DNA of 64,000 nt. Origin: Deltaproteobacteria bacterium (GTDB taxonomy: Bacteria > Myxococcota_A > Polyangia > Polyangiales > JADJMO01). This document shows, piece after piece, positions 34,450 through 44,382 of the stretch. The notes under the pieces are model-generated. The model made no database searches and was not told the origin of the DNA. It saw nothing but the letters and a program-made list of their open reading frames with translations. How positions within the stretch are numbered: the stretch's first letter is position 1; every line of letters begins with the position of its first letter. The stretch lies in NCBI GenBank assembly GCA_016182965.1, contig JACPFM010000067.1, positions 1 through 64,000 of the forward strand, given 5' to 3'. The position numbers were made by a program, and so were the translations under genes.

Positions 34450-35187
34450 GTGACCATCCCCGTCGACCAGCGCTTCGGCAAGGTCGCCGATCTCTACGAC
34501 AAGTACCGGCCGGGCTACCCGGACGCGGTCGTCGAGTGGCTCGCGTCGACGGCCGCTCTCGCGCCCGGCGCGCGGGTGCTCGACGTCGGGTGCGGCACCG
34601 GCATCGCCGCGCGGCTGTTCGCGCGCCACGGCTTCGCGGTCACCGCCGTCGATCCGAACCCCGAGATGCTCGACAAGGCGCGCGCCCGCGGCGGCGGCCC
34701 CGAATACGCGCCGGGTCGCGCCGAGGCCACCGGCCAGGCCGACGCTTCGTTCGATCTCGCCTACGCCGCGCAGGCGTTCCACTGGTTCGACGTCGACGGC
34801 GCGCTCTCGGAGCTGCGGCGCGTGCTGCGCCCCTCGGGGTGGGCGTCGGCCTTCTGGAACCTGCGCGCGCCGACGCCGGCGATGGACGAGTACGAGGCGC
34901 TCCTGCGCCGCGCGAGCCGCGAATACGTCGAGCCCGAGCGCCCGAACCAGACGATCGCGCGCCTCCGCGAGCGCGTGCCCATGACGACGACGGTGATCGA
35001 CAACGCGCAGCGCTTCGACTGGGAGGGCCTACGCGGCCGCGTGCACTCGTCGTCGTACATCGCCCACGGCGTCGACGATCTCGCGGCGTTCGATCGCGAG
35101 CTACGCGAGATCTACGAACGACACGTGCGCGCGGACGGCTTCGAGTTCGCCTACCGCACGCACGTGTTCGCGTGGCAGAGCGCCTGA
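34450..35187 (+). CDS. Class I SAM-dependent methyltransferase
   Basis: 245 residues, GTG start. Motif I VLDVGCGTGIAARLFA, followed by VTAVDPNPEMLDKAR and the FDLAYAAQAFHWFDVDGAL motif seen in UbiE/methyltransf_11-type enzymes. It is divergent from ubiD, so a joint role in quinone or aromatic metabolism is possible but not shown. The closest general type is the DUF-annotated SAM methyltransferases with HWFD; the substrate cannot be assigned. Confidence 0.85.
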   Translation: MTIPVDQRFGKVADLYDKYRPGYPDAVVEWLASTAALAPGARVLDVGCGTGIAARLFARHGFAVTAVDPNPEMLDKARARGGGPEYAPGRAEATGQADASFDLAYAAQAFHWFDVDGALSELRRVLRPSGWASAFWNLRAPTPAMDEYEALLRRASREYVEPERPNQTIARLRERVPMTTTVIDNAQRFDWEGLRGRVHSSSYIAHGVDDLAAFDRELREIYERHVRADGFEFAYRTHVFAWQSA

Positions 35188-35242
35188 ACGGGCGATCGCG
35201 GTTCTCTCGCGCACGCCTCGTCGCTGCTCGCGAAGGCCAGGC

Positions 35243-35333
35243 CGTCAGTCGCCAGTCGTCAGGTCGAGAAGCGAGGCGGCTTCTCTCTCTTGTCGCTCTG
35301 ACTGATGACTGACGACTGATGACTGACGACTGC
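35243..35333. repeat. Heptamer-array inverted repeat C
   Basis: CCGTCAGTC/CCAGTCGTCAG on the left faces CTGACTGATGACTGACGACT-type units on the right (35299-35332). Degenerate copies of the same 7-base unit, between two convergent genes. Confidence 0.65.
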
Positions 35334-35335
35334 GA

Positions 35336-35794
35336 TCAGAGCGCGCCGGAGCAGGTCGACTCGTCGGGCGTGGTGGTCACGCACTTGTTGCCGACGCACT
35401 CCGAGACCGGGCACGGGCAGCGGATGCAGGTGTAGACCGGGCAGTCCGCGGCGGTGTTGCACTCGGCGACGGCGGGCTTGCCGATGCAGTGACCGCAGCA
35501 GTCGCCGGGGCTCGTGACGAGCTGCTGGCCCTCGGGGCACGCGACCGCGGCGCACATGACCGTGGCGCAGCGGGACGGACGCCCGACGCAACGCGGGCAA
35601 CAGCCACCCTGATACGAGAGCTGCTGGCCTTCGCCGCAGAGCGGCATCGCGCACTTCACGAGGGCACACGTCGGGTTGAGCGCGCCCTCGCTGACCGAGG
35701 CGCTGCCCTCGTCCTCGGAGGAAACGGCGTTCGCCGCGCAGCCCACGCTCATCATCGCCACCACGGCAGCAACCCACATACGCGCGCTCTTCAT
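35336..35794 (-). CDS. Cys-rich lipoprotein with repeated GQQL-CC modules
   Basis: 152 residues from ATG 35794 (GGGAGGG upstream). Lipobox AAVVAMMSVGC. Three related modules follow: C-x4-C-x3-C-G/P-EGQQL-x5-GGCCPRC and CATVMCAAVACPEGQQL...GDCCGHC, then CNTAADCPVYTCIRCPCP. About 18 Cys in the mature part imply a disulfide-knotted secreted protein, similar in style to pacifastin- or antistasin-like inhibitor modules, though no family was assigned. Confidence 0.75.
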   Translation of the reverse strand: MKSARMWVAAVVAMMSVGCAANAVSSEDEGSASVSEGALNPTCALVKCAMPLCGEGQQLSYQGGCCPRCVGRPSRCATVMCAAVACPEGQQLVTSPGDCCGHCIGKPAVAECNTAADCPVYTCIRCPCPVSECVGNKCVTTTPDESTCSGAL

Positions 35795-35941
35795 GAGACC
35801 CTCCCACCTGTATGGTGAGCGCGGCATCTACGAGGGCGGCCGTTTCCCGTCAAGCGACGCGTCACTCTATGTCGCAGGGCGTCAGGAACGGAGGCCTTCG
35901 ATGGTCGCGTCGGGTCACGCGAGCCCGCCTATCCTGAAGCC

Positions 35942-38134
35942 GTGCGCCGCGCCTTCCTGCTCTTCGCCCTGCTCCCCATCGCGCCCGTCGCGTGCTCCGG
36001 CTCGACCCCCGAGCAGCCTCCGCTTTCCAACGACGGCGACGCGTCCGTCGACGGCACGACCGACGATGTCGGATCGTTCGACGTCGGAGCACCCGACGTG
36101 GAGCTCGGCTGCCCGTCGGAGGTGCTGTGCGGCGCCGCCGGCACCTGCTGCAAGTCGGGCGAAGAGTGCGTCGACGGCGCGTGCGCGACGGCGTGCTCCA
36201 GCGGCGTGCGCTGCGGGGCGACGTGCTGCGCGGCGACCGACGTGTGCCTGGTCGGCAAGTGCACCGCGCCCGGCGCCGCCTGCAAGGACTCGTTCGACTG
36301 CGACGAGGGCGAGTTCTGCGAGCCGACGCTCGGCAAGTGCCTCCCGCAGCCGCCCGCCGGCGCGTGCGAGTACCGGCCGCCGGTCGCGAAGCTCGAGCCG
36401 ATCCTCGAGTGGTCGTGGACCACGTCGGCCATCAAGCCGACGTTCGTCCAGGTCATCAACATGCCGGTCGTCGTCGATCTCGACAAGGACAAGACGCCCG
36501 ACGTCGTGATCGTCACGAGCGACAACTACGACGCCGATCTCGCGGGGTACCTGCGCGCGCTCGACGGCAAGACCGGCGTCGAGAAGTGGCCGGCGACCGC
36601 CGACGTCTACAAGGACGCAAACCAGGTGAACCCGCGCGGCACGCCCGCCGCCGCCGATCTGGACGGCGACGGCGCGATCGAGATCGTGTCGCCGATGCGC
36701 GCCGGCGGCGTCATCGCGTTCAAGGCCGACGGCTCGCTCCTGTGGAAGTCGCGGCGCGCCGACGGCAGCGCGTACGTCGGCAAGGCGAACTCGGCGACGA
36801 TCGCGCTCGCGGACATGGACGCCGACGGGAAGGCGGAGATCGTCTACGGCGGCGTGATCCTCGATCACACGGGGAAGGTGATCTCCGGCGAGGGACGCGA
36901 GTTCCTCGGCGGCAACGCCACCGGCTACGGCCCGGTGAGCATCGTCGCCGACGTCGACGGCGACGGGCAGCAGGAGGTCGTCGGCGGCAACCGTGCTTAC
37001 AAGAAGGACGGCACGTTGGTGTGGAACAACGGCCTCACCGACGGCTACCCGGCGATCGCGGACTTCGACAAGGACGGCAAGCCGGAGCTGGTCGTGATCG
37101 CGCAGGGCAAGGTGCGCGTGCACGACGCGAAGACCGGCGCGCGGCTCGCCGAGCTGCTCATGCCCGGCGCCGGCAGCGGCGGCCCGCCGACCATCGCCGA
37201 CTTCGACGGCGACGGCGTGATGGAGATCGCCTCCGCCAACGGCAGCAAGTACAACGTCTTCGAGTACGAGGCAGCGCCGACGCCGAAGCTGACGGCCAAG
37301 TGGAGCGCCGACACGCATGACCTGTCGTCGAACGTGACCGGGTCGAGCGTCTTCGACTTCGAAGGGGATGGCGCGGCCGAGGTCGTCTACAACGACGAGT
37401 GCTACGTGCGCGTGTACTCGGGCAAGGACGGCAAGGTGCTGTTCCAGCAGCCGTCGTCGACCGCGACCATCCACGAGTACCCGATCCTCGCCGACGTCGA
37501 CGGCGACGGGAACACCGAGTTCCTCGTGGTGAGCAACAACCTCAACCACAAGATCGGCGGGGTGAGCTGCCCTTCGGACGTCACGCCGCGCGCCGGCGTG
37601 TTCGTCTACGGCGACAAGAACGACAAGTGGGTCCGCACGCGCAAGGTGTGGAACCAGCACGCGTACCACATCACCAACGTCAACGGCGACGGCACCGTCC
37701 CGTGGCCCGAGCCGGTGTCGTGGGGCGCGTCCGGGTACAACAACTACCGCGTGTCGTCGCAGGGCGCGGGCGTGTTCAACGCACCCGATCTGCGCGTCGA
37801 CCTCGAGGTGAGCACCGCGTCTTGCCCGGCCGCCCTCGGCCTCCGCGCGCGCGTGAAGAACGCGGGCACGCTCGGCGTTCCGGCCGGCGTGAAGGTCCGC
37901 TTCCACGCGGGCGCCGACGCGTCGGCGCCGCTGATCGTCGAGAAGGCGACGACCACCGCGCTGCTCCCGGGCGGCTCCGAGGTGGTGACCGCGCCGTTCA
38001 CGCCGAGCGGCGCCGGGCCGTTCTCGTTCTTCGTCAACGTCGACGGCGCGTCGTCGGGCAGCGCGATCAAGGAGTGCCTGGAGGACAACAACACCGGCAG
38101 CGCCGGCGGGTCGAAGTGCCCGTCGGTGAAGTAA
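35942..38134 (+). CDS. FG-GAP/VCBS repeat lipoprotein with Cys-rich N-terminus
   Basis: 730 residues, GTG start. Lipobox LLPIAPVAC; a Cys-rich block at about residues 60-140; then a beta-propeller of FG-GAP/VCBS repeats (for example AADLDGDGAIEIV, VADVDGDGQQEVVGG, IADFDGDGVMEIA, LADVDGDGNTEFLV) that bind calcium. A C-terminal CARDB-like Ig domain follows (LRVDLEVSTASCPAALGLRARVKNAG...). Likely cell-surface adhesion or recognition protein. A single-copy heptamer array starts at its stop codon. Confidence 0.83.
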   Translation: MRRAFLLFALLPIAPVACSGSTPEQPPLSNDGDASVDGTTDDVGSFDVGAPDVELGCPSEVLCGAAGTCCKSGEECVDGACATACSSGVRCGATCCAATDVCLVGKCTAPGAACKDSFDCDEGEFCEPTLGKCLPQPPAGACEYRPPVAKLEPILEWSWTTSAIKPTFVQVINMPVVVDLDKDKTPDVVIVTSDNYDADLAGYLRALDGKTGVEKWPATADVYKDANQVNPRGTPAAADLDGDGAIEIVSPMRAGGVIAFKADGSLLWKSRRADGSAYVGKANSATIALADMDADGKAEIVYGGVILDHTGKVISGEGREFLGGNATGYGPVSIVADVDGDGQQEVVGGNRAYKKDGTLVWNNGLTDGYPAIADFDKDGKPELVVIAQGKVRVHDAKTGARLAELLMPGAGSGGPPTIADFDGDGVMEIASANGSKYNVFEYEAAPTPKLTAKWSADTHDLSSNVTGSSVFDFEGDGAAEVVYNDECYVRVYSGKDGKVLFQQPSSTATIHEYPILADVDGDGNTEFLVVSNNLNHKIGGVSCPSDVTPRAGVFVYGDKNDKWVRTRKVWNQHAYHITNVNGDGTVPWPEPVSWGASGYNNYRVSSQGAGVFNAPDLRVDLEVSTASCPAALGLRARVKNAGTLGVPAGVKVRFHAGADASAPLIVEKATTTALLPGGSEVVTAPFTPSGAGPFSFFVNVDGASSGSAIKECLEDNNTGSAGGSKCPSVK

Positions 38135-38166
38135 GTCGTCAGTCGTCAGTCGTCAGTCGTCAGTCA
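38135..38166. repeat. Heptamer array D (single arm)
   Basis: GTCGTCA repeated about four times in the 29 bases between two convergent genes. It runs into the stop codon of the minus-strand gene; no opposite arm is present. Confidence 0.75.
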
Positions 38167-39243
38167 GAACGATCCGCGCAACGACACGCTGCCGAGGCCG
38201 ACGCTCAGGCCGACCGAGCCGCGGTCGGACGCGGGCGACGGGCCGGACGAGAACAGCCCGACGATGCCGATGCCTGCGCCGACGCCGGCGACGATGAAGC
38301 CGATGGTCGAGACGGTCGCGAGCGTGCGCGCGCCGTCGAGATCGTCTTGCACCGATCGCGGGCAGCGGGTGCCGTCGCACTGCGACTTGATGTCGCTTGC
38401 CTTCGAGAGCTCGATGGCGCCGGCGACGCCGCCGACGAGCAGGCCGACGCCCGCGGTGACGAAGCCGGCATAGACCAGCGGCGACGTGCGCGAGACGGGC
38501 TTCTCGGGCGCGGGCGGCGGAGTCGGACGCGGCGTGGTCGCAGCGGGAGGCGGCGGCGCGGTGGCGACCGGCGGCGCCGACGCCGAAGCAGCCGGAGCCG
38601 CCGAAGCGACCGGCTCGACGGGCGCGGTCGGCTTGGGGACGACGATCGTCAGCTCCTTCTTCTCGCCCTCCTTGACCGTGATCGACTCCTGCTTCTCGGC
38701 GTCGCCGAGCCGCGCCACGATCACGTGCGTCCCCGGGTTCACCTTCACCGGGACCATCAAGGCCGCCGCGGCGACCGGCGCTCCGTCGATGGTGACGGTG
38801 ACCGGCGCGCCCTCGGCGACGCCCTGGAGCGTGATCCGCAGCGAGGGGATGCGATCGACCAGGTCGTCGGAGCGCTCGACCGCCTGCTTGCGCGCGAGCG
38901 CGAACGCCGCCGGCTCGCCCGGGGTGACCGGCATGCGCGACACCGCGAGGAGCGTGTCGCGCGCCTCGACGAGGAGGCCGACGTCGACTTGCGAGCGCCC
39001 GACCTCGAGACCGGTCGTCGGCAGGTTCATGATCCCGTGCGCGGCCTGGAACGCCTTCAGCGCGCCCTTGTGATCGCCGGCGTCGCGCTTGTCGCGGCCC
39101 TCGGCCATCAGCGTGCGGGCGGTCTCCTTCTCGAGCGCGCTCGGCTCGGCGTGGGCGGGAGGCGGAGCGACGACGGCGGCGGCGACGGCCGCCGAGAGCC
39201 AGAGCGAGAGCGCCTTCGCCCGCAGGTCCCGGTGGATGCGCAT
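38164..39243 (-). CDS. Exported TPR/PEGA-like membrane protein (paralogue)
   Basis: 359 residues from ATG 39243 (in-frame ATGs at 39252 and 39255 also possible). Signal peptide WLSAAVAAAVVAPPPAHA, TPR-like region (MAEGRDKRDAGDHKGALKAF), PEGA-like domain (VTVTIDGAPVAAAALMVPVK ... ESITVKEGEKKELTIVV), an Ala/Pro linker and two membrane helices separated by a loop with two Cys (SQCDGTRCPRS). It has the same order of parts as the protein at 26349-27395. It is divergent from an FGE-like lipoprotein/kinase pair. Confidence 0.7.
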   Translation of the reverse strand: MRIHRDLRAKALSLWLSAAVAAAVVAPPPAHAEPSALEKETARTLMAEGRDKRDAGDHKGALKAFQAAHGIMNLPTTGLEVGRSQVDVGLLVEARDTLLAVSRMPVTPGEPAAFALARKQAVERSDDLVDRIPSLRITLQGVAEGAPVTVTIDGAPVAAAALMVPVKVNPGTHVIVARLGDAEKQESITVKEGEKKELTIVVPKPTAPVEPVASAAPAASASAPPVATAPPPPAATTPRPTPPPAPEKPVSRTSPLVYAGFVTAGVGLLVGGVAGAIELSKASDIKSQCDGTRCPRSVQDDLDGARTLATVSTIGFIVAGVGAGIGIVGLFSSGPSPASDRGSVGLSVGLGSVSLRGSF

Positions 39244-39331
39244 GGCCGTCATCATCGCCCACGTCCCAGCTCGGCGGCCAGCTCGGCGGAAGGAGTTGCC
39301 GATTGCCGCGGCCCCGGCGATTCTTTCGATC

Positions 39332-40321
39332 GTGCGCGCATGGCGGTGGATCCCGGTCGTCGTGCTCGGACTCGCGAGCGGCTGCGCCGCTCTGAGCGGG
39401 ATCTCCGACCTCGAGGTGGTCGACTGCGTCGGCTCGGAATGCGACGCGGGCTTCGACACCTCGGTCGACGTCGCGCCCGAGGCGCCGATCGACAGCGGCG
39501 CCGACACGCTCGTCGACTCGTCGCGCCCGGACGCCGACGCGCCGGCCGACGGCGACGCGGTCACCGACACGGGCCCCGAAGCCGCGCCGGACGTGCTCGT
39601 CTGTCCGGAGACGGGCACCGACGCGAAGGCCGACGCCGATGCGAGCGCCGACGCCGGCCCTTGCACCGGCGTGAGCATCCCGACCACCGGCGGGTCGTAC
39701 TGCATCGACGCCACCGAGGTGACCAACGCGCAGTACGGAGCCTTCCTCGCCAAGGCCGACGTCTGCGCGCAGCCGTCGTTCTGCGCTTGGAACACGAGCT
39801 TCGTGCCCGCCTCCGCCTGGCCGGCGCCTTCGGAGAAGGCGAGCCACCCGGTCACCTACGTCGACTGGTGCGACGCGTATGCGTACTGCGCCTCGGTCGG
39901 CAAGCGCCTGTGCGGCCGCATCGGCGGCGGCTCGAACCCCGTCGACGCGTTCAACAACGCCAACGCGAGCCAGTGTCACCGCGCCTGCTCGTTCGCCGGC
40001 GCGCGCACCTACCCGTACGGCGACGCGTACGACAAGGACGCGTGCAACGGCGGCGATCTCGATCTGAAGACGACCACGCCGGTCGGCTCGCGCGCGGCGT
40101 GCGTCGGCGGCTACCCCGGCCTCTTCGACATGAGCGGCAACGTCTGGGAGTGGGAGGACTCCTGCACCGGCTCGACGGGCGCCGGCGATCAGTGCCGCTT
40201 GCGCGGCGGCGCGTACAACAACACAAGCGCCGGCCTGGCCTGCGCGGTGGACTTCCTCGGCATCACCACCCTCCGGAGCAAGACGTACAACAACGTCGGG
40301 TTCCGCTGCTGCGGGCCATGA
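39332..40321 (+). CDS. FGE-sulfatase-like domain lipoprotein
   Basis: 329 residues from GTG 39332; initiation at an upstream TTG (39296, directly after AAGGAG) is less likely on spacing. Lipobox VVLGLASGC, a long Asp/Ala/Thr linker, then an FGE-like domain: SYCIDATEVTNAQYGAFL, HPVTYVDWCDAYAYC, FDMSGNVWEWEDSC, RLRGGAYNN and a final GFRCC. As in the kinase fusion at 7073-9097, the catalytic Cys arrangement is not the canonical one. Its stop overlaps the start of a Ser/Thr kinase, suggesting an extracytoplasmic partner of that kinase. Confidence 0.8.
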   Translation: MRAWRWIPVVVLGLASGCAALSGISDLEVVDCVGSECDAGFDTSVDVAPEAPIDSGADTLVDSSRPDADAPADGDAVTDTGPEAAPDVLVCPETGTDAKADADASADAGPCTGVSIPTTGGSYCIDATEVTNAQYGAFLAKADVCAQPSFCAWNTSFVPASAWPAPSEKASHPVTYVDWCDAYAYCASVGKRLCGRIGGGSNPVDAFNNANASQCHRACSFAGARTYPYGDAYDKDACNGGDLDLKTTTPVGSRAACVGGYPGLFDMSGNVWEWEDSCTGSTGAGDQCRLRGGAYNNTSAGLACAVDFLGITTLRSKTYNNVGFRCCGP

Positions 40322-41817
40322 ACTCCAACCCGCCGCCGGCGTCGCTGGTCCCGGGGTACCGCCTCGATCGCTACGAGCTCCTTTGCCCGATCGCCGCCGG
40401 CGGCATGGCCTCGGTGTGGGTCGCGCGCGTGCAGGGCAAGCACGGGTTCGAGAAGCTCGTCGCGATCAAGACGATCCTCTCGTCGCTCGCGGCCGACGAG
40501 AAGTTCCGCGAGATGTTCCTCGACGAGGCGCGCATCGCCTCGGCGATCGATCACCCCAACGTGGCGCGCATCCTCGACCTCGGCGACGAGCGCGGCGTGC
40601 TGTTCCTGGCGATGGAGTGGATCGACGGCGACTCGCTCACCGTCCTCCACCGCGCCGCGGTCAAGCGCGGCGAGCGGGTCCCGATGGCCATCGCGCTGCG
40701 GATCGCCGCCGACGTCGCGGCCGGGCTGCAGGCCGCGCACGAGCTCGCCGATCGCTCGGGCGCGCTGCGCGGCGTGGTCCACCGCGACGTGTCGCCGCAC
40801 AACGTCCTGCTCGCGAAGGGCATGGCGAAGGTGATCGACTTCGGGATCGCCAAGGCGCGCGATCGCGCCGCGGCGCCGACGGCGACCGGCGAGATCAAGG
40901 GCAAGGTCCATTACATGGCCCCCGAGCAGGCGCTCGGCGCGGAGATCGATCGCCGGGTCGACGTGTGGGCGATCGGCGCGATCCTCTACGAGCTCGTCGC
41001 CGGGCGCGCCCCGTTCGAGGGACCGAGCCAGATCGCGAGCCTGACGCTGCTCTGCGGCGAGGCCGCCGCGCCGCCGCTCGGGGCCGACGTGCCGCGCCCG
41101 GTCGCGGAGCTGATCGCCCACGCGCTCAAGAAGGATCGCAACAAGCGCTTCGCGACGTGCCTCGAGCTTCAGCGCGCGATCGAGCACGCGGCGGTCGAGT
41201 GCGGCCTCGTCGCCACCGCGGGCGACGTCGACGCGTACGCGACGGAGCTGCTCGCCGCGCGCGTGGAGAAGCGCCGGCAGACGGTCGAGCTCGCCCTGAA
41301 GGCCGCCGCCGAGCGCGAGAAGCTGCTCGGATCGGTCCCGCAGGCCGACTCCAGTGGATCACTGCAGGGGCTGCGCGCGCTTTCGGAAATCCATCTCTCG
41401 CCGATCGCGCAGATGACTCCGGCGCACGGGAGCGCGCAGCAGGAGTCGGCCGAGCACCCGACGTGGCGCCCGCCCGAGGGACACGACCGCGGCGGGCCGC
41501 AGCGGCCGACGCGCGCAGGGTGGATCCTCGTGTTCGCGACCGTGACGCTCGCCGCGACGATCCTCTGGATCGCCAGACCGCATGGCCCTCCGCCCCAGGG
41601 GGCGAGCCCGATCGCGACGCCGAGCGCGGCGCCCATCGCGGCGCCGGCGATCGCATCCGCCGCGCCCTCGCCCGCTGTCTCCGAGGCCCCGAGCGCGCCC
41701 GCGGCGCCTTCGGGCACCGCGGTGCCGTCGGGCCTGGCGCCGTTCCGCCCGGCCGTGACGGCGCCGCCTTCAGCGAGCGGCAAGAAGAAGCGACCGCACG
41801 TCGACGACGGCTTCTGA
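40318..41817 (+). CDS. Transmembrane Ser/Thr protein kinase
   Basis: 499 residues, ATGA overlap with the FGE-like lipoprotein. Kinase domain: AAGGMASVW (27-34), Lys51, HRDVSPHN (155-162), DFG (174-176), APE, all intact. A single membrane helix lies near residues 402-420 (WILVFATVTLAATILWIA), followed by an Ala/Pro/Ser tail. The extracytoplasmic part is only low-complexity, so ligand sensing may be done by the coupled lipoprotein (inference). Confidence 0.88.
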   Translation: MNSNPPPASLVPGYRLDRYELLCPIAAGGMASVWVARVQGKHGFEKLVAIKTILSSLAADEKFREMFLDEARIASAIDHPNVARILDLGDERGVLFLAMEWIDGDSLTVLHRAAVKRGERVPMAIALRIAADVAAGLQAAHELADRSGALRGVVHRDVSPHNVLLAKGMAKVIDFGIAKARDRAAAPTATGEIKGKVHYMAPEQALGAEIDRRVDVWAIGAILYELVAGRAPFEGPSQIASLTLLCGEAAAPPLGADVPRPVAELIAHALKKDRNKRFATCLELQRAIEHAAVECGLVATAGDVDAYATELLAARVEKRRQTVELALKAAAEREKLLGSVPQADSSGSLQGLRALSEIHLSPIAQMTPAHGSAQQESAEHPTWRPPEGHDRGGPQRPTRAGWILVFATVTLAATILWIARPHGPPPQGASPIATPSAAPIAAPAIASAAPSPAVSEAPSAPAAPSGTAVPSGLAPFRPAVTAPPSASGKKKRPHVDDGF

Positions 41818-41820
41818 TCG

Positions 41821-44382
41821 TCAACCGTGGAGCAGCCGCCACGCGGTCGCGCGCAGCGCGATGGCCGAGCCGAAGCCCGTCGCGCCGCCGAGCGCGGTGA
41901 GCGAGGACCATCCCGAGTTCGAGCCGAAGATCACGTCGACGCGCTGCGAGGCGGGCGCGCCGACGAGCGCCTCGGCGAAGCGATCTCCGTTCACGTAGCC
42001 GGCGCTGGCGACGACCTTCCCGTAGCCGGTGACGCCCGTGGGCGCGGCGACCTGCAGGTTCCAACCGGGCCGCTGCCCCGGTCCGGCGGTGTTGCCGAGG
42101 TAGATCCACGCCTCGTTCGCGTCGGTGCCGACGATCATGTCGTCGCTGCCCTCGTAGTCGACGTCCATCAGCGCCGCGACCGAGCCTGCGTAGCCTGCGA
42201 GCGTGCTGGAGATGGTCCACGTGGCCGCGGTCGGCACGCCCGCGGCCGAGCCGGCGTGCACGAACACCGTCTTGGCGCCGGGTGCGCCGACGATCACGTC
42301 GCAGTAACCATCGCCGTTGGTGTCGAAGGCGCCCGACACCGACGCGCCGAGGCGTGACGTGGATGATCCGGTGAGGGTGGTCGCGGGGGTCGCCGAGAGG
42401 CCGGTCTTGCTTCCGAGGTGGACGTACGCGGCGTTGGCGCCCGGCGCGCCGGCGATCACGTCGCCGAAGCCGTCGCCGTTGACGTCGCCGGCAGCCCACA
42501 CGGACGTGCCGAGCTGCGAGCCCGCCGCGCCGGTGACCTTCGTCGGCGTGGTGCCGAGGCCGCTCGGCGCGCCGAAGTAGACGAAGAACGCGTTCGTGTC
42601 GGCTGCGCCGACGATCACGTCGGCGTAGCCGTCGCCGTTGACGTCGCCCGCGCCGGCGACCGCCGCGCCGAACTGCCCGGTGCCCGCGATCGTCTGGCGC
42701 GCGGTGGCGCCGACGCCGGTCGGTCCGCCGCCGTGGATGGCGATCGACGACGTGCCCGGGGCGCCGACGATCAGGTCGGGGTAGCCGTCGCCGTCGATGT
42801 CGCCGGCGCTCGCGACCGACGTCCCGGCCTTGCTCGCGGTCGCGCCGGCGATCGTCGCCGACGGCGTGGTCGCGACGCCGGCGGCGCCGCCGGGAAAGAT
42901 CGACACGGTGTTCGACGCCGGCGTGCCCACCGCGACGTCGGCGAAGCCGTCGCCGTTCAGATCGAGCATCGAGCCCCACGACGTCGACAGACCGCTCGTC
43001 GCCGTCTTCACCTTGATGATCAGCTCGAACGTGACGCTCGGCTTGCTGCCGACGACCGAGCCGGTCTTGCCGTAGACGCGCCAGAAGTAGACGACGGTCG
43101 GCGAGGTCGCCAGATCGACGGGCGGCGCGCCGCTGTTGCCGACGACGTCGAACGTCTGCACGACGGCGCCGCAGGCGCGATCGGTGCAGATCTCGACGCG
43201 CGCGCCGTCGGTTCCCGCCGCGAGGACCCACTGCAGCTTGGGACGGAGCGACGAGACGACGCTGGTCGAGAGCGGGGAGAGCAGGCGAGGCGCGGCGATC
43301 GCGGTCGCCTCCGGGACGCACGCGCCGCCCGAGAGCGCGAATCCGGTGTTGCAGGCGAACCCGCACTTGGTCCCGTCGCACGTCGAGGTGGCGTTGGCCG
43401 GTGGGGTGCAAGCGGCGCACGAGGTGCCGCAGGTCTTCGGATCGAAGTCGCTGGCGCAGATGCCCGCGCAGACGTGCGTGCCGGCGGGGCACGGCACGTT
43501 CACGCACGCGCCCGACTTGCAGTACTGGCCCGCGGTGCAGGCGACACCGCACGCGCCGCAGTGCGCCTCGTCGGTGGAGACGTCGCGGCAGGCGCCGCCG
43601 CAGATCTTCTGACCGACGCCGCAGGTGAGCGAGCACTTCCCGGCGCTGCACACCTCGCCGGAGACGCACGGCGTGGAGTCGCAGGCGCCGCAGTGCGCGG
43701 GGTCGATCTGCAGGTCGCGACACACGCCGCCGCAGTTGGTCAGCCCTGGGCCGCACTGGAACTGACACTTGCCGGCGCTGCACACCTCGCCGGGGCCGCA
43801 CAGCGATCCGCAGGACCCGCAGTTGACGCGGTCGGTCCTCTTGTCGACGCAGATGCCGTTGCACTCCGAGAGCCCGACGCCGCACCACGACTCGCACGCG
43901 CCGTCGACGCACACCTCGCCGGCAGGGCAGGCGTTGCCGCAGGTGCCGCAGTTGGTCGAGTCGGTCTTCGCGTCGGCGCAGTAGCGCTCGGAGGCCGCGC
44001 TGCACTCGAGCAGCCGCGCCGAGCACGAGACGGCGCACGCCCCTTCGCTGCACACCTGCCCCGAGGCGCAGGCGTTCCCGCAGGCGCCGCAGTTCGCGCG
44101 GTCGGTCTGGGTCGCGACGCAGCGGCCGTCGCAGACCTCCTGCGAGGCCGGGCACGCCCCCGAGCAGCGCCCGGAGACGCAGACCAGGGCGTCGTCACAG
44201 GTCTTGCCGCACGCGCCGCAGTTGCGCGGATCGGACCGCACGTCGATGCACGCGCCGCCGCAGACCATCGACGGCGAGGCGCACGAGCCGCCGGCCGGGC
44301 CGTCGCCGGGGGCGTCGCTGCTGCACGCCGCGAACACCATCGCGACGAAGATGCCGACCGCGCGAGCCGCCTCGATCCTCAT
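41821..44382 (-). CDS. Cys-repeat and FG-GAP surface lipoprotein
   Basis: 853 residues; GGGAGG precedes ATG 44382. Lipobox FVAMVFAAC. About eight Cys-rich repeats of roughly 45 residues (VCGGACIDVRSDPRNCGACG type) are followed by an Ig-like linker (PRLLSPLSTSVVSSLRPKLQW) and a seven-bladed FG-GAP propeller (SAGDIDGDGYPDLIVGAPG, GAGDVNGDGYADVIVGA and others), the integrin-alpha-like calcium-binding fold. A surface adhesion role is likely. It is convergent with the kinase gene (3 bases). Confidence 0.83.
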   Translation of the reverse strand: MRIEAARAVGIFVAMVFAACSSDAPGDGPAGGSCASPSMVCGGACIDVRSDPRNCGACGKTCDDALVCVSGRCSGACPASQEVCDGRCVATQTDRANCGACGNACASGQVCSEGACAVSCSARLLECSAASERYCADAKTDSTNCGTCGNACPAGEVCVDGACESWCGVGLSECNGICVDKRTDRVNCGSCGSLCGPGEVCSAGKCQFQCGPGLTNCGGVCRDLQIDPAHCGACDSTPCVSGEVCSAGKCSLTCGVGQKICGGACRDVSTDEAHCGACGVACTAGQYCKSGACVNVPCPAGTHVCAGICASDFDPKTCGTSCAACTPPANATSTCDGTKCGFACNTGFALSGGACVPEATAIAAPRLLSPLSTSVVSSLRPKLQWVLAAGTDGARVEICTDRACGAVVQTFDVVGNSGAPPVDLATSPTVVYFWRVYGKTGSVVGSKPSVTFELIIKVKTATSGLSTSWGSMLDLNGDGFADVAVGTPASNTVSIFPGGAAGVATTPSATIAGATASKAGTSVASAGDIDGDGYPDLIVGAPGTSSIAIHGGGPTGVGATARQTIAGTGQFGAAVAGAGDVNGDGYADVIVGAADTNAFFVYFGAPSGLGTTPTKVTGAAGSQLGTSVWAAGDVNGDGFGDVIAGAPGANAAYVHLGSKTGLSATPATTLTGSSTSRLGASVSGAFDTNGDGYCDVIVGAPGAKTVFVHAGSAAGVPTAATWTISSTLAGYAGSVAALMDVDYEGSDDMIVGTDANEAWIYLGNTAGPGQRPGWNLQVAAPTGVTGYGKVVASAGYVNGDRFAEALVGAPASQRVDVIFGSNSGWSSLTALGGATGFGSAIALRATAWRLLHG

